64,000 nt of DNA from Merluccius polli. Its lineage: Eukaryota > Chordata > Actinopteri > Gadiformes > Merlucciidae. The position numbers and the translations under genes are program-made. Under the pieces are notes generated by a model that saw nothing but the letters and a program-made list of their open reading frames with translations, was not told where the DNA came from and did no database searches. Shown piece after piece: positions 1 through 10,619 of this stretch (its first letter is position 1; every line of letters starts with the position of its first letter). The stretch spans positions 310,001 through 374,000 of the forward strand of contig JAOPHQ010003984.1 in the NCBI GenBank assembly GCA_030340625.1, in the 5' to 3' direction.

Positions 1-432
1 GGATGAGCATTTAGGATGAGTGCGCCTGCCATGAATGTAAACAATGGCAATTGCACTTTCATCTTTTGGAATCAATAGCCGTGTTTCGTATTTTTAGGGG
101 CATTTTGAAGTATCGCGTTAGAAAAGGTTGATGGAAACGGCAAAAGAAAAAAAATACACGGCTAATGTGCGTCGGTCAGTGCAGAGTTTGTGGACAATAT
201 AACAGTAGCGGTGTTTCCATCTCATCATCTAACTTTTGAAATGTCACAAAAAAGAAAATGCAAATTAGGCAGGTTTCCATCGTGGTATAGGATACATGTG
301 GTATTTCCTTGCTGTTTTCCATCTAAATGACACCTCCTGACTAATATTTTGGTCTCATCATCGGCCCACACTTAGTTATTGTTGCTGTTGTTGTAGCTAC
401 CAGCAATGTTTTCATGCGTTATGGGAATATCC

Positions 433-965
433 TAGCCTAGAACTCTAGACACCCCCTAGCGGCAGCAAATTTATTTGGCAGCTAGTGTAGGTCTAGCAAA
501 GCTCCGTCCGCTTTTTGGTGCTGGAAACACCAAGTGTGTCTTGTATGTCTGACCAATCACAGCGTGAGGGGCGGAGTCGAAAGCCGGGCTACCTAATGAC
601 GACAGAGTTGCGACGGTTCCGTGTTAGGTAAACAATGGCTGCTGCTGCTGGCGAATGGCTGTCTTTCGACTCGGCTTTGGCCGCGACTCTTCAAGACTTG
701 AAGTTAACATTTTATTTGAGAAAAGAACAAAGAACGGCACTGAAGTCTTTCCTCGAAAATAAATATGTATTCGGAGTTTTGATTAATTACGTAGTCAGAG
801 CCGTCGCTCTGACTACGTCACCTTCTTCGTTGCTCTGATTGGTTGTAGCGCTATCCTATTGCGTGCAGAGGGAACTTGAAAGACAACCGTTTATCCCGCC
901 CACACTGCCAATGGAGCTGCGCCAGACCTTACATCTTTCTGATGTAGGTCTGGCTTGCCAGGCTA
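433..965 (+). mobile_element. MITE with TAGCCT ends, 9-bp TSD, carrying a helicase first exon (copy 1)
   Basis: The element begins TAGCCTAGAACTC and ends GCCAGGCTA. It is flanked by the perfect 9-bp direct repeat GGAATATCC (424-432 and 966-974). A second copy, inverted and very similar, lies at 34361-34894 with its own 9-bp duplication. A 13-bp inverted repeat (ACGTAGTCAGAGC / GCTCTGACTACGT, about 788-818) marks the middle. A 9-bp TSD fits Mutator-like or Merlin-like transposition, but no transposase is present to decide. Confidence 0.75.
635..781 (+). pseudogene. RecQ-like helicase N-terminal exon fragment inside the MITE
   Basis: An ATG opens 49 codons ending LRKEQRTALKSFL...YVFGVL. In RecQ-type helicases an EQ motif followed by a DVF-VLPTG segment precedes the Walker A lysine loop. 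Here the frame is cut immediately before Walker A, and the next bases are the MITE's internal palindrome. It therefore looks like a captured or residual 5' UTR plus first exon, not a working gene. The same exon is present in the inverted copy at 34.4-34.9 kb. The family call rests on a short motif only. Confidence 0.45.
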
Positions 966-1195
966 GGAATATCCAGGAAACAGTGGAAACAGCTGATCAG
1001 TCATGTGAGTTAAATGTTCGCTACGTCAGAACGTATTCGGCAAAGGTGTTTCCATCTCCCATTTAGTGCATTAACTCTTTTTTGATAAAGGTCAAACCAA
1101 CTCATGGGAAGCATAAAAACTTTGCCGTTTCCATCAACCTTTTCTAATGCGATACTTCAAAATGCACATCAAATTAAGTTGATGGAAAAATGGCT

Positions 1196-2390
1196 AGTGA
1201 ATCGCCATACAACTACTTTACAAGATGTCTTATCATAAAAATAAATATTGTCACATTCATGCAAAATGCCCAATCGGCACAACAAAAAGATTTTTAAATA
1301 GTGTATTGGTAACGGATGTTTGACTGAATCCAGAAGAGACAGTTACGATGGTTTGATCACCCAGACCGGTATTGTCCTTTAAAAACGAAGTGTTATTTTC
1401 AATATGAACTACACACCACATAAAATATATTCTATAATAAAGATTCTATAATATATAGTTAATTAAATAAGCCTTTGTATAAAGACTCCTTGCACCCAGA
1501 GATAGCTCCCTTCCTCTCTCCAATTGTTGTTAGTTAGCATTCGCATTGCAGCCATAAAGTCTGATACTGAAGCCACGCCAATCTCCTCACTTCTTTATTG
1601 TGTAGATTCCTTTAATTGTCTTGTGTCCTTGCAGACATGTCCACTTCTCCCCATAGTGTATTGCAAATGAACTTGGACTCTCCTGCCATGGCTGGCTATA
1701 GCCATGACAAATCCTTAACTCTCTACAATGGTCACTCCCCTCACCTTTTGTTTCCTTTGTTGTTACTGCCCACGATGTGAAAGTTTCCCTATAAGATGTA
1801 TGTACACCCATTGTCTTGCTGAAGATGCTTGGTTAACACTTTCATGTGTTTTTCCATGATAGCTCTATTAAATCAAATACTTTGCTGTCAAGAAGTGTCC
1901 TTAAACAAATGATTCATCATTAGTTATAAAAGGATGTTCAAATAAGCAACCGGAATGCGATGTTAGAGGGTAAGGTGGCATGCCTGTTGGGCTCACATCC
2001 CTATCCCAGTTTTTTTTCTTTCTATTATTTTAAAGATTTTTTTTTTCTTACGTCCATCATAAAATCAGCATTAGGCCTTCCACACTCCTACAAGTACCAC
2101 TGTGATCTCAGGGCTGAGATCCATGTCCTTAGCCTCAAGAGATGTTCTATAAAAAGGACGTGTAACAAATCCAACCAAATTGAGGGAGTAATGACGCGGC
2201 CCAGGCTGGAATGACCCATGGAAATGTAATCAGACCTATGAGTCAGGGAGTCACAGACAGACTAACGCTATATTGACTTGTGACTGTATCACGTTCAAAG
2301 ATGCATTGCTTATACAATAGCAATTGGCAATCAGGCTCAGGTTAAACAAGGTCAAACAGTACCAACTCAGCATCAAATTATCTGTCCATA
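1196..2390. other. No gene recognised
   Basis: AT-rich sequence with short uninformative frames only. No terminal repeats, no transposase motifs and no splice-bounded exon could be recognised. Confidence 0.4.
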
Positions 2391-3174
2391 GCCATGTTTC
2401 CAGCCAAAGTGCCCAGAACTTTTAGTCCCAGGAACTACTTTTCAAGGAACTAATAGGTTCCTTCAGCCCATTATTGTCTGTATTTCCACTGCAGGCTAAA
2501 GAGCTGCAAAGATTAGGCTGTATTGTAGTGTACACACGCCACCAGAGGTCAGTCTACTGGTGGGACAGGCAGCTGACCGAACCGATGACTGGATCCAAAA
2601 GTCACTTACATCCACACAGCAATCCTACGTGATATTGTAGTTTTGCTTTTTGGGTTATTAACATAACACTGCAGAAGAAAAACAAGTTTTTTCTTCTCCG
2701 AATATTTCATCATTCGGTTTCCAAATGAAATTTGGAAACCTACTGATTATCCAAAGCTTAAAATTATGTATTCGGGCCAGCCTTCAGCTAACCAACACGG
2801 ACGAAGCTTACTTACTTAACTTACGGTTTATTTGATAGGGACAGATACAAGTAATGTGGATAGTCCATCAGAAAGCATCATAGCATTTATAGCCTTAGCT
2901 AATTTCTAATGCCCGTCCCTAGAGGGGCCTTTAAAATAACTTACAAAAAAACATGTTTAAAAAACACCCTATCCATTCATCCATCTCTCCAATCAACCAT
3001 CCATCCATCTGTAGATAAGCAATAGCATCCTATCCATTCATCCATCCCTCCATCCATCCATAAATATATTAAATAACACGGTCACATAATAGCCTACCTT
3101 TTCCTTAATCTGGACCTAGAAATTAACTAGCATAATGTAGATACATACAAGCACATACATATTACATTCATGCA

Positions 3175-3544
3175 TACCCCCCCCCCCCCCCCCCGTGTGG
3201 TGGGGTCCTGGGGCAAAGGGAGCAACATGTGAAAATAACCCGGGTGTCTAACGAGCGGAAGAGAACAGAAAGATAAAGTCTGATGTTAACACAAAAACAT
3301 CCAGTTACACAATACACCATCCCCCCACTGAGGGAGCAACACCACCACGCAGCTCTGACTAGCAGTCGTCAGCAACACACTCGACCCGCCTATCTGGCCC
3401 ACCACCCCGTCAGTCTTCGTCCCTGCAGCTTTATAGCAATCCCCCTGATTGCTGAGTTGCTGCAGGTGTGTATGACCAGTCAGCTGGGGAGGGCTTTACC
3501 TGGAACAGTACACAAGACAGCAAGCAAGACATACACACGTAACA
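3175..3544 (-). repeat. 3' LTR of Gmr1-like element 1
   Basis: Direct repeat of 8851-9251, ending CGTAACA at 3544. The outer terminus is replaced by an 18-nt C run, so the TGTTACG start seen in the partner LTR is lost. It also lacks a segment of about 30 nt (8951-8980) present in the other LTR. A purine-rich tract on the - strand (complement of ccccctcccat, 3545-3555) adjoins it as the polypurine tract. Confidence 0.8.
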
Positions 3545-3656
3545 CCCCCTCCCATAAGTGCAAACTAAGTTTGCTACATTAAGTATGATTACCGATAAAC
3601 ACACTACACAGAATCATCAGAACTTCTTTTTAAATTTATTTTTTTAATGTATTTTT

Positions 3657-4289
3657 TTAAATCACCACATTGTCGGCCCCCTTCTTGTGTTTGATCTCAA
3701 GGTTGTAACCCTGCGCCAATAGGGCCCAACGCATCAGTCGCTGGTTGTGGTTACATCTGTGCCAGGAAAACAAGAGGGTTATGGTCCGTGTATACAACCA
3801 CGCGAGACGAACTGGCACCGACATACACTTCAAAATGTTGAAGTGCGAGTAGCATAGCCAGGGTCTCTTTCTCAATGGTGGAGTAGTTGAGCTGATGGCG
3901 TTTGAACTTGACTGAGAAGTAGCACACTGGGTGACCCCCTCACCCTCCCCGTCCTGTATTAGCACAGCACCAGCTCCTGAAGCACTCGCATCAACCTCCA
4001 GCTTAAAAGGACGAAGGAAGTTAGGTGCCGCCAGGACAGGTGCACTGCAGAGAAGAGACTTGGCTGCGTCAAAGGCATATTGACACTCAGTACTCCACAC
4101 GAAAGGAACACTAGTGCTACACAGACTGGTTAACGGATGAACTACCACAGAGAAGTTTTTACAGAAACACCGGTAATAGCCAGCCATGCCCAAAAAACGT
4201 CGTAGTTCACGCCTTGACATGGGAACCGGATAGGACAGCACAGCCGAGATTTTAGCATCTACTACTAACCATGGCTTTACCAAATTCAC
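3657..4289 (-). pseudogene. Gmr1-like element 1: RNase H region of pol
   Basis: The frame begins in the RT thumb (LRRFLGMAGYYRCF) and continues into the Ty3/gypsy RNase H core (LEVDASASGAGAVLIQDGE), where the first catalytic Asp is visible. It ends near GYNLEIKHKKGADN, the usual end of gypsy RNase H, where ALSR normally follows. The middle (about 3790-3930) has slipped frame: the translated residues there do not resemble the family while a neighbouring frame does. It overlaps the RT frame by about 38 nt. Confidence 0.75.
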
Positions 4290-5328
4290 ATTTGGCTAAG
4301 TTAAGAGTCAAGGACGCTTCTGCAAGTCGCTCAAACACTGTCGTCAAGCTAGCCTTATGACTGGCCCAATCGCTTGAGTACACAACGACATCATCCAGGT
4401 AAACACTACAGTTCCTGACGTTCCCTAGCACCAGGTTCATCAGACGCTGAAAGGTGGCAGGGGCATTCCTCACCCCAAATGGCATAACTGTATACTGCAG
4501 GAAGTGGTCTGGAGTCACAAATGCTGAGATCTCAGAGGCTCTGGGTGTTAATGGGACCTGCCAGTACCCTTTCAGCAGATCAAGCTTTGTAACGAACGTG
4601 GCTGGCCCAACACTATCGATACAGTCCTCCATGCGAGGCAACGGAAACGAGTCTGGCACCGTAACTGCGTTAACCTTATGATAGTCGGTACAAAAATGTG
4701 GAGTGCCATCAGATTTTGCAGCAAGCAAACAAGGGGAACTCCAAGGACTACGGCTGGGTACGGCTAAACCATTTTCCAACAGGTAATCAGCTTCTTTTTT
4801 CATCAACTCTCTTTTGGCTAATGGACAACGGTAAGCATGCTGTTTAATGGGACGTGCAGTACCAACATCGATGTCGTGTTTTAATACGTTGGTGCTAGAT
4901 GGTACGTCACTAAACAGAGACGGATGGGAGCGTATCAAAGAAACTATCTCTTGTCGCTGATCTATAGGGGGATAGTTCAAATGGGCGTCTAGTCCCAACA
5001 AGAGCTCTGTGTTGCACAGCCGACCACTCTGTTGATCACTGCCCAGCACCGCCAAACCATCGTCAGCCAAGGATTCCCCACAAACCAGGGAAGTAGATGG
5101 TTTGCCGGGGGCAGTAGTCTCCGGAGCCTTTTCCTGCTCCCCCCGGACAGCTTCTCTGGAATGATAGGACTTGAGCATGTTAATGTGGCACAATCGCACC
5201 CTACGCCTGCGCTCAGGTGTGTGGATGACATAGTTTGTGTCCGACACCTTGCTCTCTATGACATACGGGCCTGAGAAACGGGCAGTAAGAGCAGAGCCAG
5301 GTGTCGGTAACAGTACTAGAACTATCAC
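4252..5328 (-). CDS. Gmr1-like element 1: integrase C-terminus and reverse transcriptase
   Basis: This 358-residue frame starts inside the integrase C-terminal GPY/chromo-like domain (FSGPYVIESKV...HINMLKSY) and runs straight into reverse transcriptase. RT landmarks in order are LLENGLAVPSRSPWSSPCLL, CTDYHKVN, KLDLLKGYWQVPL, TVMPFGVRNAPATFQ and the catalytic box VYLDDVVVYS with both aspartates. The start codon is arbitrary, since the true frame enters from the upstream integrase ORF through a frameshift near 5325. This is the junction that shows integrase preceding RT. Confidence 0.85.
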   Translation of the reverse strand: MIVLVLLPTPGSALTARFSGPYVIESKVSDTNYVIHTPERRRRVRLCHINMLKSYHSREAVRGEQEKAPETTAPGKPSTSLVCGESLADDGLAVLGSDQQSGRLCNTELLLGLDAHLNYPPIDQRQEIVSLIRSHPSLFSDVPSSTNVLKHDIDVGTARPIKQHAYRCPLAKRELMKKEADYLLENGLAVPSRSPWSSPCLLAAKSDGTPHFCTDYHKVNAVTVPDSFPLPRMEDCIDSVGPATFVTKLDLLKGYWQVPLTPRASEISAFVTPDHFLQYTVMPFGVRNAPATFQRLMNLVLGNVRNCSVYLDDVVVYSSDWASHKASLTTVFERLAEASLTLNLAKCEFGKAMVSSRC

Positions 5329-6892
5329 CTAGTTCAAACCCGTGCTTAACCGCCTTCCGGTCAAACCGTTCCTTCATACTCTCCTGCGAGGAGGAGAGTG
5401 CCGCTTTAGCCAGTGCCGAAGCATGACATAAGCGCTCCTTACATCGCGATACAAAAGCTTGAACAGGAGTCTGTGGAGAATTGTTACATGAGAACTGTTC
5501 CTTTAACACTTTCAGTGGGCCCCGCAGATTGTGCCCAAACACAAGTTCAGCCGGGCTGAACCCCAGGGACTCCTGTTTGACTTCACGTATGGCGAACAGT
5601 GTAAAGGGGACACCCTCATCCCAGTCCCTCCCTGTATCATGACAGTACTTCCGCAGCACAGACTTAAGAGTTTGATGCCAACGCTCAAGTGCCCCCTGTG
5701 ACTGTGGATGATACGCACTAGAGACTGAATGAGTGACGCCCAGAGACTGCAATGCTTGCCTAAAAGACTTCGACAGGAAGTTAGTTCCTTGATCAGTCTG
5801 TACAACTTTCGGTAACCCAAACGTGGTAAAGAACTTGATTAATGCCCCTGTGATGGCCGGTGCAGTTATTCTTCGCAGCGGAATGGCCTCAGGAAAACGA
5901 GTGGCAGCGCACATTATTGTTAACAAAAACTGGTTACCAGACTTCGTCCTCGGCAATGGACCAACACAATCGACCAATACACGTTCAAAGGGTTCACCAA
6001 CAGCAGGAATAGGGTGCAAAGGGGCTGGGGGAACCACCTGATTTGGCTTCCCAACCACCTGGCAGGTACTACATGTTCTGCAGAAACTTACCACTTCTGT
6101 CTTCATCCCTGGCCAGAAGAAATGTTTCAGGACACGATCATAGGTTTTAGTGACACCAAGGTGACCAGACCAGGGATGTTCATGGGCTACCTCTAGTACA
6201 TACTGCCGGTACGCAACAGGAACCACTATCTGACACACCGAGCCCCAGTCACCAACTGAATTGGTTTTTCCTAGTGGCGAACACCATCTCCGCATCAACA
6301 CCCCGTTATCCACGAAAAACGACTGATTCTCAGTACATTTACTGACATCCTCCACTGCTGCAAAACACTTCCTTAGAGAGGGATCACCTGATTGGGAGCT
6401 GATGAGTGCCTCACGTGTCAGTGGCAGCACATGATCAGCTACAGGGCCTGCCCCACTTCCACACTTTTCTAGCTTTGCAGTACAGCTCTCCGTTCCCCCC
6501 GTAGGTGGCAGCCTGTCCTCCAATAAGGCAGAAGCAAAGACAGAGTCAGATAGATCAACGTCCTGACCTTGTTTTCTGACTTGAGCCCTAGTTAACACGC
6601 TAACTAAAAACAGGTCAGGGTGACCTTCGACCAGATCATCATGTCTAGGTTCTGCAATAGGGATGTCGACAACTTCGGGTGATGGATATACTTTACCCCC
6701 AGCTATGTCGTTACCCATAATAAAGTCAACACCATCGACGGGGAATGAGGGACGCACAGCCACTGGGAAGAAACCAGTTTTAAGGTTAGACTGGACGTGA
6801 ATGCGGTGAAGAGGTGCAGGTACAAAACCCATCCCAATCCCTCTTACGATGGTGCTCACGTCACAGGCAGACTCTTCATTTAAGGGCAACAC
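5213..6892 (-). CDS. Gmr1-like element 1: integrase
   Basis: This 559-residue frame contains an H2C2 zinc-binding module (HEHPWSGHLGV...CRTCSTCQ) and a DDE core. The three acids are in LVDCVGPLP, VQTDQGTNF and GALERWHQ. The segment YHPQSQGALERW is typical of Ty3/gypsy integrases. The N-terminal 150 residues are the protease-to-integrase linker (MGNDIAGGKVYP). The last ~40 residues are out of frame with the real C-terminal domain, which continues in the next ORF. The enzyme would insert the element's cDNA into the genome. Confidence 0.85.
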   Translation of the reverse strand: MLPLNEESACDVSTIVRGIGMGFVPAPLHRIHVQSNLKTGFFPVAVRPSFPVDGVDFIMGNDIAGGKVYPSPEVVDIPIAEPRHDDLVEGHPDLFLVSVLTRAQVRKQGQDVDLSDSVFASALLEDRLPPTGGTESCTAKLEKCGSGAGPVADHVLPLTREALISSQSGDPSLRKCFAAVEDVSKCTENQSFFVDNGVLMRRWCSPLGKTNSVGDWGSVCQIVVPVAYRQYVLEVAHEHPWSGHLGVTKTYDRVLKHFFWPGMKTEVVSFCRTCSTCQVVGKPNQVVPPAPLHPIPAVGEPFERVLVDCVGPLPRTKSGNQFLLTIMCAATRFPEAIPLRRITAPAITGALIKFFTTFGLPKVVQTDQGTNFLSKSFRQALQSLGVTHSVSSAYHPQSQGALERWHQTLKSVLRKYCHDTGRDWDEGVPFTLFAIREVKQESLGFSPAELVFGHNLRGPLKVLKEQFSCNNSPQTPVQAFVSRCKERLCHASALAKAALSSSQESMKERFDRKAVKHGFELGDSSSTVTDTWLCSYCPFLRPVCHREQGVGHKLCHPHT

Positions 6893-7590
6893 GACTGGGA
6901 GCCACCGGTGTCTCGCAACACTGTGACGGGACGCCGGTCATGCGCATTTCCTGTGAGCAAGACAAATGCAGGGAAAATGAAAGGTTTGAAACACTCATCA
7001 GGTACTGCTTGCATGGTGGATGGTGAACAACTGGCTACCGTTTTAACTAACCCCACACCCTTGGGCTTTGAAATTGCCGACTGCTGCTTACGTTTCCACA
7101 CATTGCAGTTGGCAATTAGATGGTCAGCTTTATGACAGAAGAAACATTGCTTATCTGCCTTAGGACTAGGGAAAGATGTACCAGCATGTGGAACATGCGT
7201 GTCACTAGACCTAAAAACAGTTTCACGATGAGTGGAGGACTCGTGCCTAATAAAGACACTTTTGTGGGTAAGAGCGAACTCATCAGCAAGTGTAGCCGCT
7301 TGCCGTAGAGTAGATACTTTCTGCTCATTTAAGTATACAACAGTCCGCTCAGGCACACAGTTTTTAAATTCCTCCAATAACATCAGCTCATGCATTGAAC
7401 CAAAGTCATCTGCCTTACAAGTTGAACACCACCGGTCAAACAGTACCCCCTTCTCCCTGGCAAAGTCAGCGTATGTCTGGCCTGCCGTTTTTCTAAGGCC
7501 GCGGAAACGCTGTCTATACGCCTCAGGCACCAGCTCATATACCCGCAATATCGCGCTCTTTACTTTCTCATAAGAGAGGCTGTCCTCCAC
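6880..7590 (-). CDS. Gmr1-like element 1: gag C-terminus, zinc knuckle and protease start
   Basis: The N-terminal part (YEKVKSAILRVYELVPEAYRQRFR) resembles the SCAN-like capsid segment of Gmr1-type gag. A CCHC knuckle follows (CFFCHKADHLIANC), then a linker and VLRDTGGSQS, the active-site DTG of an aspartic protease, close to the 3' end. The protease then passes to the next frame (MLPLNEES) at 6892 with a 13-nt overlap, consistent with a frameshift. Confidence 0.78.
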   Translation of the reverse strand: MEDSLSYEKVKSAILRVYELVPEAYRQRFRGLRKTAGQTYADFAREKGVLFDRWCSTCKADDFGSMHELMLLEEFKNCVPERTVVYLNEQKVSTLRQAATLADEFALTHKSVFIRHESSTHRETVFRSSDTHVPHAGTSFPSPKADKQCFFCHKADHLIANCNVWKRKQQSAISKPKGVGLVKTVASCSPSTMQAVPDECFKPFIFPAFVLLTGNAHDRRPVTVLRDTGGSQSCCP

Positions 7591-7630
7591 AGAAAGAGAA
7601 GAGCAAGCCTCCTGAGCTCTACTAGTTAAT

Positions 7631-8335
7631 CTACATTATAGCAGTGTTGCCCCACACATCCTTCGGCCAATGTAGAGCAGCGGCAAGGCGCTCAAACGCA
7701 CCAAAGTAACCCTCAACTTCCGACTCTCGAAAGACGGGGACCAAAGAAATGTTCTTACTCACATCAAAAGTTCCGGATGAAACAGACGACCGCGCACCAG
7801 ACGAAGCTGAGCTAGACTGTAGTTCCAGCTCACGCATCTTGACAGCGGTCTCTGCCTCCAACCGTTTCAACTCCAGCTCCCTCCGGAGCTGAAATTCACG
7901 CTCCCGTTCCTCCTTCTCCAGCTGGAGACGAGCTAAGCACAGCTTTAGCCGGGCGTTTATTCTGGAGCCAGGGGTCGTTTCGACAGACAATGAGCAAAAA
8001 CGCGGCAATGTAAACTGTTTGTCGCCCCTATCACCACGGTCTGCACCAGGGGTCATGTTTAAGATGTCCTGTGGCTCAGTCGCTTCCGAGTGGACCTCTC
8101 CTGCGGACTCAGCCATGGCCACGGCCACAGTCGCCGGTAAACTACACCCCCCCCTTTCCACTAACCCGTCCACCACGGCAGCTTTCAGCTCCTTCTTAAG
8201 GAGAGAGGCTGAAACTTGGATACCGTAGTGGTCAGCAATTGCAAATAAATCAGCTTTTCTTACATTGTTTAGTTTACCCAGTGCAGGCTCCGCCACAAAC
8301 TCCTCCACACTAAACGCGGTCAACCCTGGCATCAC
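7631..8335 (-). CDS. Gmr1-like element 1: gag N-terminus
   Basis: The probable start is the Met pair at 8335. The first ~60 residues (LNNVRKADLFAIADHYG) look like a SAP-type helix-turn-helix. They are followed by a strongly charged coiled coil (EKEEREREFQLRRELELKR) and then the beginning of the capsid (EVEGYFGAFERLAAALHWPKD). The frame ends at a stop at 7631. Several stops and a frame change separate it from the rest of the capsid at 7590, so the polyprotein is broken there. Confidence 0.75.
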   Translation of the reverse strand: MMPGLTAFSVEEFVAEPALGKLNNVRKADLFAIADHYGIQVSASLLKKELKAAVVDGLVERGGCSLPATVAVAMAESAGEVHSEATEPQDILNMTPGADRGDRGDKQFTLPRFCSLSVETTPGSRINARLKLCLARLQLEKEEREREFQLRRELELKRLEAETAVKMRELELQSSSASSGARSSVSSGTFDVSKNISLVPVFRESEVEGYFGAFERLAAALHWPKDVWGNTAIM

Positions 8336-8830
8336 TAGCGCTTAGCTGCTAGGCTACGCTACAAACAAATTAGCGTTTAACCCACTCACTCCGTGGCTAA
8401 CGGCATAACTATTAACGCCGGGTGCGGCACTCACAAAAAAACCCAACCTTCCAATAAACAAACCTCCCCCAGATTCTACCTAACGAGAACTAACCTGTCT
8501 ATCTTCTGGAGCGTGCCGGGCTCGAGGCGACTTGAAAGGCTTAACTTCAGCGACCGGAGTCCTGAAACGCTCCGTCGGGGAACTTGAGCCCTGCCCAGGA
8601 TTTACTCCGAAAATAATAAAGGCAAAACAAAAAACAAGCGTCCGATGGAGGAGCCGCTCTGCGACCCAGCTGGACACTTCTGTCTAACTGTGGGAGTTGT
8701 TAGTTACCAGTGAAGGTGGTACCGTGCACACCCGGACGCCAATACCTACCGCGAACCACCTGAAGTGACTTTTCACTTTCAAAACAAACTAGCCCAAACA
8801 ACTACAAACAGCTACAAAAAAATATATAAT

Positions 8831-8848
8831 ATCCCGGACGAGCCCCCA
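8831..8848 (-). promoter_or_regulatory. Primer binding site, tRNA-Pro type
   Basis: The - strand reads TGGGGGCTCGTCCGGGAT, two bases downstream of the 5' LTR end. It is the 18-nt complement of the tRNA-Pro 3' end used by murine leukaemia-type retroviruses. Its position fixes the LTR boundary at 8851. Confidence 0.85.
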
Positions 8849-8850
8849 AT

Positions 8851-9251
8851 TGTTACGTCCCCCCCCGTGTGGTGGGGTCCTGGGGCAAAGGGAGCAACAC
8901 GTGAAAATAACCCGGGTGTCTAACGAGCGGAAGAGAACAGAAAGATAAAGCTATCCAAGCTATTTATTTACTGTACACAAGTCTGATGTTAACACAAAAA
9001 CATCCAGTTACACAATACACCATCCCCCCACTGAGGGAGCAACACCACCACCACGCAGCTCTGACTCGCAGTCGTCAGCAACACACTCGGCCCACCTATC
9101 TGGCCCACCACCCCGTCTGCCTTCGTCCCTGCAGCTTTATAGCAATCCCCCTGATTGCTGAGTTGCTGCAGGTGTGTCTGACCAGTCAGATGGGGGAGGG
9201 TTTTACCTGGAACAGTACACAAGACAGCAAGCAAGACATACACACATAACA
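8851..9251 (-). repeat. 5' LTR of Gmr1-like element 1
   Basis: 401 bp, TGTTACG...CATAACA on the + strand, adjoining the tRNA-Pro site. It contains the segment 8951-8980 that the other LTR lacks. Visible base differences from 3175-3544 show an old insertion. Confidence 0.82.
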
Positions 9252-9279
9252 TACATGCATGCATACATATATTCATACA

Positions 9280-9330
9280 TACATAATCACCCCCCCACAC
9301 ACACACACACACACACAAACACACACACTC
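9280..9330. repeat. (CA)n microsatellite at the LINE tail
   Basis: Simple repeat cacacaca with a short C run, between the LINE stop codon and the LTR of the Gmr1-like element. Confidence 0.85.
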
Positions 9331-9355
9331 ACTCTTAAAATATACCCACATTTCC

Positions 9356-10255
9356 CTATACATGGCTACATACCTGGTTGTCTTTTAGGAATTCCTTCAT
9401 TTTGCTACTGAACCGCCCATGAATTGCCTTGAGCTCGGTGGGCCATATATTAACTCCCTTAATGAGGAATGAAGACTGGCCAAAGGAGGTTTTTTGGTGA
9501 GGTACCCTACAGTTCCCTGCAGCAGCGCTTCTAGTGGACCGCCCTACAGCCTGCATCGGTTGGACCAGGTCACAGAGAACCTGAGGGGCCCGATCATGCA
9601 GGCACTTGTGAATTAGGTTGATGTTGGATAAAGCTATATAATTATCAACGCTGAGAATGTTCAGGTCCTGCAGGACATCGCAGTGATGAGATCTTATTGG
9701 CCTCTTACCTAAGGTCTTTAATGCACGGTTGTAAAGTCTCTCCAGAGGTTTGACTACCGAAAGACTTGCCTGCGACCATGCAGTTACACAATAGCCGAGG
9801 TGTGAAAGGATCATTGAGTGTAAATATATATTGGCTGCTTCAAATGTTAAGCATTCTCTGATTAGTCTGAAGGTAAATAAGTTCAGTCTAACCATTTTGC
9901 TGATTTTCTTTACGTGTTTATCAAATTTGAGATGAGCATCCAGACCTAAATATTTAACTTCTGTGACCTGGCTGATTGGTTGATTATTGATGTTAATATT
10001 TAGATCAATTGGTGTGGGGCGCCTCCCAGAGGAAAAGCAAATTGACACTGTTTTATTAATGTTAAGCGCAAGACAGGACTTGTCAAGCCAAACAGCTACA
10101 GCCTCTAGATGTTCATTTAACTTGTGGGAGACTGCAGCAGCTGTTTTACCATGGGCATAAATAACTGCATTGTCCGCGTACATTTGAAAATCAGCCCCTT
10201 GGCATGAATCAGGGAGGTCATTGATAAACATACTGAAGAGTATCGGTCCTAACAC
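9356..10255 (-). pseudogene. LINE reverse transcriptase, C-terminal part
   Basis: 299 residues beginning LGPILFSMFINDLPDSC and including the catalytic box as MYADNAVIY, where YADD is expected. The second catalytic Asp is Asn. The RT thumb and the C-terminal region typical of CR1/L2/Rex1-like LINEs follow (YCVTAWSQASLSVVKPLERLYNRALK). The start Met is incidental. The upstream part of the domain is at 10422-10619 in a broken frame. Confidence 0.8.
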
Positions 10256-10421
10256 CGACCCCTGTGGAATTTTTTTTAAAAATAGTTTTTAAAAATGATG
10301 ATTTGGCATTGTTGATAGCAACACATTGTTCACAGTTCAAAAGGTATGATTTGAACCAAGCCAGTGTTTTTCTGCGAAATTATATTTGTCTTTAGATATT
10401 AGTATGCTGAGGTTCACAGCG

Positions 10422-10619
10422 TCAAATGCTTTTTCTTTCGAGGTGTTTCATTAATTGTGTAGCAACCGCCTTCTCCAAAATCTTAGATAGGGCAGGCAGG
10501 ATGCTGATTGGCCGGTAATTGTTCACTTGGTCCGTCGCTCCAGATTTAAATATTGGTATAATCCGTGCTTGTTTCCAGGCTTCAGGAAACGTCCCACTTA
10601 CCATGGAGGTGTTTACCAA
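10422..10619 (-). pseudogene. LINE reverse transcriptase, N-terminal fragment
   Basis: SGTFPEAWKQARIIPIFKSG and NNYRPISILPALSKILEK are the hallmark motif 0-2 region of LINE RT. AT-rich sequence at about 10262-10440 with stops and deletions separates it from the palm domain. Further degenerate RT-upstream sequence can be followed to about 10858. Confidence 0.75.

Larger units (their letters stand above)
75..1195. mobile_element. Non-autonomous DNA element with long terminal inverted repeats
   Basis: A 46-nt arm at 100-145 is the near-perfect reverse complement of 1120-1165, and weaker symmetry extends outward to about 75 and 1195 (atagcc / ggctag). No transposase is visible between the arms. 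The middle is occupied by a separate 533-bp MITE with its own target duplication. The phrase gtgtttccatct also recurs inside both halves. The outer boundaries and the target duplication are not resolved, so the superfamily is open. Confidence 0.55.
3175..9251 (-). mobile_element. Gmr1-like LTR retrotransposon 1 (integrase before reverse transcriptase)
   Basis: Two direct LTRs (3175-3544 and 8851-9251) flank gag and pol on the - strand. Reading 8335 to 3657 the domains are: SAP-like and coiled-coil gag, zinc knuckle, aspartic protease (DTG), H2C2 and DDE integrase, reverse transcriptase, RNase H. Integrase before RT is diagnostic of the deuterostome Gmr1-like group of Ty3/gypsy elements, first described from Atlantic cod. 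An 18-nt tRNA-Pro primer site adjoins the 5' LTR. Gag and pol are interrupted by several frameshifts and stops, so this copy is dead, although RT and integrase catalytic residues are intact. It sits in the (ATAC)-like tail of a LINE. Confidence 0.88.

Noticed and set aside
3657..8335. A Ty1/copia assignment because integrase precedes RT
   Set aside because: RT (YLDD, GYWQVPL), H2C2 integrase and the GPY domain are Ty3/gypsy in type; the order is explained by the Gmr1-like group.
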